Assembly (NCBI GenBank): GCA_034716535.1
Contig: JAYEJW010000567.1
Coordinates: 1-6,393, forward strand
From: JAYEJW01 sp034716535
Lineage (GTDB): Bacteria > Pseudomonadota > Gammaproteobacteria > Chromatiales > Chromatiaceae
Length of the DNA: 6,393 nucleotides
Direction: 5' to 3'
Translations under genes and position numbers: made by a program
Notes under the pieces: model-generated
What the model was told of the DNA's origin: nothing
Databases searched by the model: none
Seen by the model: only the letters and a program-made list of their open reading frames with translations
Part shown: in pieces, positions 1 through 5,988 of the stretch
Layout: every line of letters begins with the position of its first letter
Numbering within the stretch: position 1 is the first letter of the stretch

Positions 1-1
1 T

Positions 2-127
2 GGTATTATAATCGGTGATATTATCGCTCCAATTTTCTTCAATACTGCAGAAGATTCAGGATGTATCCCTATTCAAGCACCAACTACTGAATTAAATACT
101 GGTGATGTTATCACTGTAAAACCATTA
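2..127 (+). CDS. acnB: Aconitate hydratase B, internal fragment (both ends missing)
   Basis: Reading from base 2 gives about 42 residues containing IGDIIAPIFFNTAEDSG, then a P-I pair and LNTGDVITV. From memory this aligns closely with the N-terminal-half swivel region of E. coli AcnB (IGDIIAPIFFNT-ED-G--PI, then LN-GDVI-V). AcnB is the TCA-cycle enzyme that interconverts citrate and isocitrate through a 4Fe-4S cluster. The catalytic cysteines lie far downstream in the protein and are absent, so the piece cannot be functional as it stands. The 5' end runs off the window. The 3' end is lost between about 124 and 150, where the sequence becomes the end of pilY1 on the other strand. I counted 43 G or C in the first 127 bases (34 %), against roughly 60-65 % by eye in the rest. 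The frame stays open into the antisense of pilY1, but homology ends near the join. The family call is firm; the source organism is unknown. Confidence 0.82.
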
Positions 128-150
128 GGCGCGCCTGTACTAGAACAGCT
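124..150. other. Composition and homology breakpoint (probable chimeric join)
   Basis: Left of this interval the DNA is AT-rich and codes for AcnB on the plus strand. Right of it the DNA is GC-rich and codes for the C-terminus of PilY1 on the minus strand. The change takes place within about 25 bases, with no intergenic spacer, terminator, inverted repeat or target duplication that I can see. The octamer GGCGCGCC lies at 128-135 inside the interval. PilY1 reads to a family-like ending (SWREL) and then a TAG at 140-142, so the exact breakpoint could be just before or just after that stop codon. Confidence 0.75.
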
Positions 151-3100
151 CGCGCCAGGAGGTGCGTCCGCTCTCTCCCGTCCCCGGGTTCTCTTTGACA
201 CGCTCGATCCTGCTGGACGAGCCGCTGAGATACTTGTGCTCGATGCAGTCGCCGCTCGAGCAGTTGTAACCGTCGCCTCCCGTCCCGGTCGCGATGGCCG
301 GTGTGGGCGCGATGCCGACGGTTGCCTTTCGCCCGCTGACGGGCGCCTCGGTCGGGTCGCCCGGCTCGGGATTAGCCACGGTGACGTAGTCATCGAGGGA
401 GAAGACGCCGTCGCCGTTGACGTCGAACGGCGAGAAATCGAGGCGGCCGCCGTTGTTGGTGTCGAGCTCCATCAGCCAGCTGTTCCCGCCGAACTCGCAG
501 GCCCTGTCCGACGGGATCAGGGTCGTGAAGATGATCCGGTTGTCCCGCAGCACCGGCCCTGTGACTGCCCTCTCGCCCTGATTGTCCGTGTTGCCGCCGG
601 CGGTGTTGAGGAGATCGAGGCGCCAGCCGCTGTAGGCCGACCAATCCATGCGCTCGTCAGAGACGATCCGGTAGTCGAAACCGCCGATGGTCGTCTCCTC
701 GACGATCGACTGTTGCAGCAGCTCGGACCGGGCCATCGTTTTGTTCAGGTTGTTTTCGTTCTTGTCCCAGATGCCGTAGAAGGTCTGGGTCTGCTGGTCG
801 ACGGAGCTGTTGTCCCCAGTCTCGAAGTACTTGCCCGTTCCGAAATAGATCAGAAAGCCCCCGCCTTGGGGGTGGCGGCTTACCTCCGGGCGCACCGTGA
901 TGGGCTGGGGCTGCGAAGGCGAACCCCCGTCCTCGGCGATAAAGATCGGCTTGCCGTACATGACGTCCCAACTGCCGGAGTTCGAGGAGGTGACATCGAA
1001 CTTCCACAGGTTGCCGAAGAGATCCCCCGCATAGACGTAATCGACGATGAAGTCGCCGTCGAAGTCAATCGGAGCCGGTGTCGAGAGCCCGTTGGGCCGG
1101 TTGATGCCTTGCGGGTCCTCTGCCATTCCTACTCCGGTATCGATCTTCTCGATCAGCGCTCCGGTCTCCAAGTTGACGATATAGAGCACGGCGTTTCCTG
1201 TCTCGCTCGCCGAGCAGGGCCCGTCGTCCGCGTCGTCGTCGCTCGAACTGCCGACGTCTGTCCCGCAGGCGGGCGTGCCGTCTCCGTCGGCGTCGACATC
1301 GTCCCGGTCCGTGTTGTTGTATCCGTTTCCGAACAGGGCCGCCCAGACCCCGTTGTGCAGGCGCACGACGCTCGGCTGGCTGAAGGTATAACCCAAGTCC
1401 GGATCGTTCGTGTCCGTGAGCTCCCACAACAGGGTGCTCGAGGCGGTGCCTTCCGAGAAACTTGCGGGGTCGGTCACGTCCAGCGCATAGATCCCTTGGC
1501 CGCCGGCGTTCAGCCCGCCCAGCAGCACCGTGTGCCAGGCGCCGCCGAAGAAGGCGTCTCCGGCAAAGGGCGAGCCGTCGACGAAGTAGCGGTGGGTATA
1601 GCTCGGTGAGGTCAGCTCGTTCAGATTCTCGAAGACGGAGGCGGGGACGTAGGCGATCTCCTCCGCGCCGGTGTCGGCCCGGAACCCATGCAGCATGCCG
1701 TCGTTCGCGCCCACGTAGACCATCGCCGCTCGTGAGCCGTTTCTGAAGCTGGAATAGCCGGACTCGGGCTCCGTCGGGCAGGACTGGTTGGCCGTGGGGT
1801 CCCAACCCTGGAGGTCGCAAAAACTGTCGGGAAAGCGTGCCGGAGGTTTCCCGACGTAAACGGGATTCGAGAAGACGATGTCACCCAATGGGCCGCTTCG
1901 GTCCCGGTAACCGTTGCCGGTCCCCTCATGGGAGCTGTCGCCGCGCAGGAAGTTGAGCCGTGCAGCCCCTTCGCCGTCCAGGGTGCGGTCGTCGGGGTCG
2001 GTGTCCAGGGCCTCCGCCTGAGAGATGTCCAGCTCATTGGCGCCCGGGCTGGTGGGGTCTGCGGGCCAGCGGAAGGGGATCCCGATTCCGGAAGACGGCT
2101 TATAGGTCAGGATGGTACGGCCGCTGTCGAAGCTTACCGTGGAGAGCTCCTGGCCGGCCGCCCATTGGACGGAGCCGACGCTGCCGTCGCCGTTGATGGC
2201 GAAGGAAAGGAGCTCGCCGCTCCAGTCTCTGCTGTCGAAGCGGGCCTGGTACAGCCGGCTGCCGGCGGCCAGGGATCCGGTGTTGAGGGCGACCGCGGCG
2301 GCGGAGCCGGCCGCGCCCACGATCTTGTAGAGGACGTCGTCCAACGCTGTCTGCAGCGATGCGGGATCGTCGGCGAAGTAGGCGCTGCCTGTTCCTCCGG
2401 CCGTGGCGATCGTATCGAGGAGGGTCGGGTCGACGCCGAAGGGCAGGGCGAATCCGATGACGTAGGTCTCGACGTCGGCGTTGTGAAGCTGCGCCGCCGC
2501 GGCGGCGGCCGCATCGACCGCGGCGACGGTGTCTGTGATTCGATCTCCGTCCTCGTCCACCGAGGGCAGGCCGTCGGTGAGCAGGAGCACGAAGTCGTTG
2601 TCGCAGGATTCGGGCAAGGGATAGACGGAGGCGGTATAGCCCTCGTCCGCCTCGCTGAGGGTTCCATTGAAGTAGTCCAGGGCCGTCAGCAGCGTGCCCT
2701 CGATGGGCGTCAGGCCCGCGTTCTGGATCGGTTGGGTGGGATCGGTGGGCGCGTTGGTTATGAACTGGGAGGTTCCCAGCTTGGTGTTGAGCCCGCCCGC
2801 CTGGGTCGCGTCCAGCTCGGCGATCGGGGTATGCAGATAACCCCGTCCCGGCGAGTCGTTGGAGAACCAGGTGGGGCCGGTGTGCGACCAGGTCAGGAAA
2901 CGGCCGAAGTCAAGGATGCCCTGGGCCAGGTCGCTGTCGGTGGGAAAGAACTGCCCGGTCGCGAAATGCTGCTCGTAGCCGGCGGCGTCCTCGCTGGCGG
3001 CGTCCGTCGGCAGGTCATCCGAGGGTCCCTCTTTTACCCAAAAGCAGCGGTAGGTGTCCCAGAGGCCCGATACTGGGTCCTCTCCATTGTCGAAGGCGTC

Positions 3101-3706
3101 GGCGGTTCCCGAGTAGCAGAACGCGTCACCTTTATTGCTACTGGAGTAAAAGGGCAGGCCGACGTTGTAATGGATGAAGCTGCCCGGGTCGGAGGGATTC
3201 TCCACCCGGAACCGCTTGGTCGGGGAGCCCCTGTCGCCCTCGTAGTCCGGATCGTAGTTGCTCGGATCGTAGCTCACGTCATAGAAAGAGCTGTGGATCT
3301 GGCCGAAATAAACTCCAGGAGGACTTGTTTGTTCATCGTAACTACCGGCTTGAGGCGGGTGTTGCTGGTAGGCCATCAGCCCCATGTTGACGTCGCCGAG
3401 ATTGGCGTTGATCAGGATCTTGACGGCGTTGCGGGCGATCTCGGATTTGCTCGATGGGTCGTCGCTTCCTACGCCTTCGCCGCTGGGGGCCTCGTCCATG
3501 GAGTTGGAGTTGTCGAGCACCACCAGGACGTTCGAGAGGGCCGAACCCGTGAGGAACAGGGGGGCGCCGGCGATGTTCAGGGGAGAGGGGATGACCGGAG
3601 CGGGGGCCGCGGCCGCGAAATCCAGCGCGCACAGGCCGAGCCAGGAGGCTGTCAGGCCCCATCCGCAGAGCCTCCGGGCATCGTGCCATCGCCTGTTCGC
3701 ATTCAT
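140..3706 (-). CDS. pilY1: Type IV pilus tip adhesin/sensor PilY1 (PilC/PilY family)
   Basis: The product is 1188 residues, in the usual size range of PilY1. It is a secreted protein carried at the pilus tip that acts in adhesion, surface sensing and control of pilus extension and retraction. Residues 1-34 are a signal peptide ending in an Ala run. A von Willebrand A domain spans about 58-460 with a complete MIDAS: D65, S67 and S69 in DNSNSM, T333 in LTPIEGTL, and D378 in LLLTDG. About 200 residues are inserted between its early strands and the MIDAS threonine. A linker with LRGD (587-590) leads to the PilY/PilC beta-propeller, about 605-1070, with VYVGANDGMLHGF, GGQGIYALDVTDP and the calcium loop D881-x-D883-x-D885-x3-D889 followed by VYAGDLFGNLWKFD. 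Ten cysteines lie outside the signal peptide. The tail ends in SWRELF, a typical PilY1 ending. The ATG is supported by a strong Shine-Dalgarno sequence, 17 bases after pilX. The last few codons lie near the suspected join. Confidence 0.96.
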   Translation of the reverse strand: MNANRRWHDARRLCGWGLTASWLGLCALDFAAAAPAPVIPSPLNIAGAPLFLTGSALSNVLVVLDNSNSMDEAPSGEGVGSDDPSSKSEIARNAVKILINANLGDVNMGLMAYQQHPPQAGSYDEQTSPPGVYFGQIHSSFYDVSYDPSNYDPDYEGDRGSPTKRFRVENPSDPGSFIHYNVGLPFYSSSNKGDAFCYSGTADAFDNGEDPVSGLWDTYRCFWVKEGPSDDLPTDAASEDAAGYEQHFATGQFFPTDSDLAQGILDFGRFLTWSHTGPTWFSNDSPGRGYLHTPIAELDATQAGGLNTKLGTSQFITNAPTDPTQPIQNAGLTPIEGTLLTALDYFNGTLSEADEGYTASVYPLPESCDNDFVLLLTDGLPSVDEDGDRITDTVAAVDAAAAAAAQLHNADVETYVIGFALPFGVDPTLLDTIATAGGTGSAYFADDPASLQTALDDVLYKIVGAAGSAAAVALNTGSLAAGSRLYQARFDSRDWSGELLSFAINGDGSVGSVQWAAGQELSTVSFDSGRTILTYKPSSGIGIPFRWPADPTSPGANELDISQAEALDTDPDDRTLDGEGAARLNFLRGDSSHEGTGNGYRDRSGPLGDIVFSNPVYVGKPPARFPDSFCDLQGWDPTANQSCPTEPESGYSSFRNGSRAAMVYVGANDGMLHGFRADTGAEEIAYVPASVFENLNELTSPSYTHRYFVDGSPFAGDAFFGGAWHTVLLGGLNAGGQGIYALDVTDPASFSEGTASSTLLWELTDTNDPDLGYTFSQPSVVRLHNGVWAALFGNGYNNTDRDDVDADGDGTPACGTDVGSSSDDDADDGPCSASETGNAVLYIVNLETGALIEKIDTGVGMAEDPQGINRPNGLSTPAPIDFDGDFIVDYVYAGDLFGNLWKFDVTSSNSGSWDVMYGKPIFIAEDGGSPSQPQPITVRPEVSRHPQGGGFLIYFGTGKYFETGDNSSVDQQTQTFYGIWDKNENNLNKTMARSELLQQSIVEETTIGGFDYRIVSDERMDWSAYSGWRLDLLNTAGGNTDNQGERAVTGPVLRDNRIIFTTLIPSDRACEFGGNSWLMELDTNNGGRLDFSPFDVNGDGVFSLDDYVTVANPEPGDPTEAPVSGRKATVGIAPTPAIATGTGGDGYNCSSGDCIEHKYLSGSSSRIERVKENPGTGESGRTSWRELF

Positions 3707-3709
3707 GTC

Positions 3710-3719
3710 TTCCTCCTTT
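3710..3719 (-). promoter_or_regulatory. Strong Shine-Dalgarno sequence of pilY1
   Basis: On the minus strand the 17-base gap between the pilX stop (TGA, 3726-3724) and the pilY1 ATG (3706-3704) contains AAAGGAGGAA. Its GGAGG core ends 5 bases before the ATG. This is close to a perfect match to the 16S rRNA 3' end and fixes the pilY1 start. It is the only strong ribosome binding site among the gene junctions in the window. Confidence 0.9.
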
Positions 3720-3723
3720 GTCC

Positions 3724-4305
3724 TCAGTAGCGACGTGTGTACGTGCCCTGCAGTCTCGAGACGGCGGTGTCGCTGCCGCCGACGCCGCGTCCGGTGACGC
3801 GGTAATAGACCTTTCCCGCGTTCTGTGTGCGGTAAGGGTCCACGACCAGCGAGTCGGGCACGAAGGCCTGCTGCTCGACGAGATAGCGCGGCTGGGCGGC
3901 GAGGTTGGCGTCGAGCGTGGTGCCGGCGCCGGTGGGGTTCACCGGGTCACCGCCATAGGGCGCCGCGTTGGCGGACCACCAGCTCTCGTCGGCTTCGTCC
4001 CACCAGGGCTCTGTCGATGAGACATCGGGGTCCGGCGCGTTGAGAATCCAGACCCCGTTTGTTCCGCCGGAGGTCTCGGGCGGCTCGGTCACGTGTGAGT
4101 TGATCCAGTCCTCCGCGTTGCGCAAGGCGGCCTCCGTTGCCTGTAGGGCCATGTTCCGGTTCTGCATGTTGCCGGCCATCTTCTCTTCCAGGGTCGTGGT
4201 CTGCAGGGCGGTGACCCCGATGAGGGTCATCACCAGGAGGATCAGCAGGCCTGTGACCAGCACGATGCCGCCTTGGTTGGCGTGGAGCGCGGGTTGTCTT
4301 GTCAT
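3724..4305 (-). CDS. pilX: Type IV pilus minor pilin PilX
   Basis: The product is 193 residues, a usual length for PilX, a minor pilin of the tip complex that helps prime pilus assembly and display PilY1. A short basic leader (residues 1-13, ending Gln-Gly-Gly) precedes a hydrophobic segment at about 14-34 (IVLVTGLLILLVMTLIGV). The PilX_N signature follows: TTTLEEKMAGNMQNRN, then ALQATEAALRNAE. Prepilin cleavage is most likely after G13 by alignment with family members. Position +5 is then Thr rather than Glu, as is normal for PilX/GspK-type pilins. The C-terminus (YYRVTGRG, then AVSRLQGTYTRRY) also follows the family pattern. The ATG is 4 bases past the pilW stop with no clear Shine-Dalgarno sequence, so translation is probably coupled to pilW. 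An in-frame ATG 13 codons upstream lies inside pilW and would add an unusual leader, so I did not choose it. Confidence 0.93.
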   Translation of the reverse strand: MTRQPALHANQGGIVLVTGLLILLVMTLIGVTALQTTTLEEKMAGNMQNRNMALQATEAALRNAEDWINSHVTEPPETSGGTNGVWILNAPDPDVSSTEPWWDEADESWWSANAAPYGGDPVNPTGAGTTLDANLAAQPRYLVEQQAFVPDSLVVDPYRTQNAGKVYYRVTGRGVGGSDTAVSRLQGTYTRRY

Positions 4306-4309
4306 GGCG

Positions 4310-5380
4310 TCAAGGTACCCGGTTGCGGAGGTTGACGGTGGCACTGTGCGCCATGCGGAGCCTACGGTCCGTGGCGGTGACGGTCCCGCCGTTGTAGGAC
4401 ACCGATTGGGTCCCCTGCGAGAGGCTGTCCTCGGTCGTGCGAAGCAGCAGGCTCAGGTTGACGCTGACGATGTTTCCCCAATCGGCGACCTGGTTGGCCG
4501 GACGGTAGAGGTTGGCGATCTGATCCTCATCGGTGTCTTCGCCGTACTGGATCTGCAGGTCCTCCACCCCCTCCACCAGCTCCTCCGAGGTGGTGGAGCC
4601 CCCCGATAGCCTTTCACGGAAGAGCGCAGGCGGGTTCCCCGGACTGGACGAGCTCCCGATGTAGTAGGCGTGGGCGGCGAAGCGCAAGAGAAAGGAGTCC
4701 GAGTCATAGGCCATGTCCTTGGTGGGGTTGGTGGGGAAGCTTCCGTTGCAGTCCCAGTCGCCCCACAGGGTCTTGGTGCAGTTGCCCGGGGAGGTGGCAC
4801 CGCCGGTGTTGTGGTCGACGATGCTGATCGTGTTGTTCAGGTTGGTATTGGACATCTGGAAGACGCCGACCTGGGTGCAGTCCGCGTTGGCGATGACGAG
4901 TATCTCCCCCTGCTTCAGATCATGATCGTCCGCTAGGTGGATGGTGGCAGAGTCGGGGACATGCTTGGTCACCATGTAGGTGTCGTCCGTGTTGGCGTAG
5001 CGTAGGATGACCGAGTCGGTTCCGGACAGGACGTCCGATGCGTATTCCTCGGGAAAGGAGTCCACGCCGCCCTCATAACCGATAATGGCGGAGGCTTCGG
5101 CATACCAGGCACCCGCATCGTTGACGGAGTTCGCCACCCGCGTGGACCTGCCGCCGCAGCCGAGCAGTCCCGCTGAACGGATGTCCCGCGCCAGGATCTC
5201 CATGGCGTAGCGCGCGTTCTCCTGCTGCCTGGAGAGGGCATCCGTCACCCGATAGGACTGCTTGCTGGCCGCGTAGATCTGCACGATCCCGGCGAGCAGG
5301 ACCAGGCTGACCGCGAGTGCGACCAGGATCTCGACCAGGGTTAGGCCCGTCTGATGGGCGGCTTGTCGGTGTTTGTTCAT
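4310..5380 (-). CDS. pilW: Type IV pilus minor pilin PilW
   Basis: The product is 356 residues, typical of PilW, a large minor pilin in the tip priming complex. The prepilin site is clear: a 12-residue leader ends in G12, then L13-T-L-V-E17 with Glu at +5, followed by a hydrophobic helix to about residue 36. The PilW signature QENARYAMEILARDIRSAG (residues 53-71) runs into LLGC. The C-terminal half carries LVEGVEDLQIQYGEDTD (268-284), then DWGNIVSVNLSLLLRT (300-315), and ends DRRLRMAHSATVNLRNRVP, all familiar from PilW proteins. D282-x-D284-x-D286-x3-N290 looks like a metal-binding loop. Cysteines are at 75, 168, 201 and 211. The ATG overlaps the pilV stop as ATGA with no evident Shine-Dalgarno sequence, which suggests re-initiation by the ribosome finishing pilV. 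The reading frame extends 61 codons upstream inside pilV, but only this ATG gives a correct prepilin leader. Confidence 0.95.
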   Translation of the reverse strand: MNKHRQAAHQTGLTLVEILVALAVSLVLLAGIVQIYAASKQSYRVTDALSRQQENARYAMEILARDIRSAGLLGCGGRSTRVANSVNDAGAWYAEASAIIGYEGGVDSFPEEYASDVLSGTDSVILRYANTDDTYMVTKHVPDSATIHLADDHDLKQGEILVIANADCTQVGVFQMSNTNLNNTISIVDHNTGGATSPGNCTKTLWGDWDCNGSFPTNPTKDMAYDSDSFLLRFAAHAYYIGSSSSPGNPPALFRERLSGGSTTSEELVEGVEDLQIQYGEDTDEDQIANLYRPANQVADWGNIVSVNLSLLLRTTEDSLSQGTQSVSYNGGTVTATDRRLRMAHSATVNLRNRVP

Positions 5381-5988
5381 AGCTGCGTCGTCATACAGAC
5401 CTGTTCCATCTGGGCCGGAATGCTCGCCTGGGCGTCGTAGCAGGCGGCCTTGGTGTCGGTGCTCTTGACCTCCTCGTCCGGTTTCGCCCGACTGTCGTCC
5501 CACTGCACCGCCACCACGAACCGGTTCCCGGCCAGGCGCTCGATGCGCGCATACCAGTTCCACAGGGCGGCGTCATCAAGCGCCGTCCACCAACGGCTCA
5601 GGTCCGTGGTTGCCATCGATGTCCCGGTGAAGGCGCCCGAGTCGTCGCAGCTCCTACCGTCGCTGGGGTGCCGTTGGGAGCTGTTACAGAGGGAGACGTT
5701 GTTGTAGCCGCCGCCGATGGCCGTCGCTCCCAGGCCGGCCCTGCCCCGATTGGCGCGCATCCGGTCGACGATGTCGTAGGCGAGGGTGTTGGCCTGGGTG
5801 CGCAGCATGGCGCTGTCGTTGGTCTTCAGTCCGATCAGGATGAGGCTGGCCAGTCCGGAAAGCCCGACCGACAGCACGATCAGGGCGATCAGCACCTCAA
5901 GGAGGCTGTACCCGTCGCACAGGGGCGCAATGCCCGCGTTCGTGCGTCGCAGGGCGGGGAAACTGGTGGCTGAGTGCAGGCGTGTCAT
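5377..5988 (-). CDS. pilV: Type IV pilus minor pilin PilV
   Basis: The product is 203 residues. PilV is a GspI-like minor pilin that joins FimT/U, PilW and PilX in the priming complex at the pilus tip. The leader ends in G26, followed by Y27-S-L-L-E31 with the invariant Glu at +5 and the helix VLIALIVLSVGLSGLASL. YDIVDRMRANR (71-81) is the conserved PilV motif after the helix, and FVVAVQWDDSRA (157-168) matches the family's late beta-strand. Cysteines are at 24 (in the leader), 101, 114, 183 and 198. The frame is open for 96 more codons upstream inside fimT, but those residues are Arg-rich out-of-frame translation. The ATG at 5988 gives the prepilin signal and overlaps the fimT stop as ATGA, with a weak purine-rich stretch (AGAAAGAAG) upstream. 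The 26-residue leader is longer than the usual 6-15. Confidence 0.94.
   Translation of the reverse strand: MTRLHSATSFPALRRTNAGIAPLCDGYSLLEVLIALIVLSVGLSGLASLILIGLKTNDSAMLRTQANTLAYDIVDRMRANRGRAGLGATAIGGGYNNVSLCNSSQRHPSDGRSCDDSGAFTGTSMATTDLSRWWTALDDAALWNWYARIERLAGNRFVVAVQWDDSRAKPDEEVKSTDTKAACYDAQASIPAQMEQVCMTTQL

Noticed and set aside
128..135. GGCGCGCC octamer as proof of a cloning junction
   Set aside because: It is a rare-cutter type sequence at a suspicious place, but an 8-base palindrome of G and C can occur by chance in GC-rich DNA, and no vector or linker sequence flanks it. I kept it only as a supporting note for the join.
2..1609. Continuous plus-strand frame fusing the AcnB fragment to a 457-codon open frame
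   Set aside because: Only the first ~42 codons resemble AcnB. The rest is the in-register antisense of pilY1. The fusion is a by-product of the join, not a gene.
2493..2513. GC-rich GCG/GCC run as a possible microsatellite or hairpin
   Set aside because: It encodes a seven-Ala stretch (residues 399-405) in an alpha helix of the vWA domain, which is ordinary in a GC-rich gene. The copy number is too low to suggest slippage.
1928..3730. 600-codon open frame on the plus strand
   Set aside because: It is antisense to pilY1 in exact codon register, so it stays open simply because pilY1 avoids TTA, CTA and TCA codons, as GC-rich genes do. Its translation is low-complexity Gly/Val/Arg-rich with no family motif, while the minus strand encodes a clear PilY1.
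3968..4609. 213-codon plus-strand open frame over pilX and pilW
   Set aside because: It lies opposite two well-recognised minor pilins, has no recognisable motif, and is expected by chance in GC-rich coding DNA.
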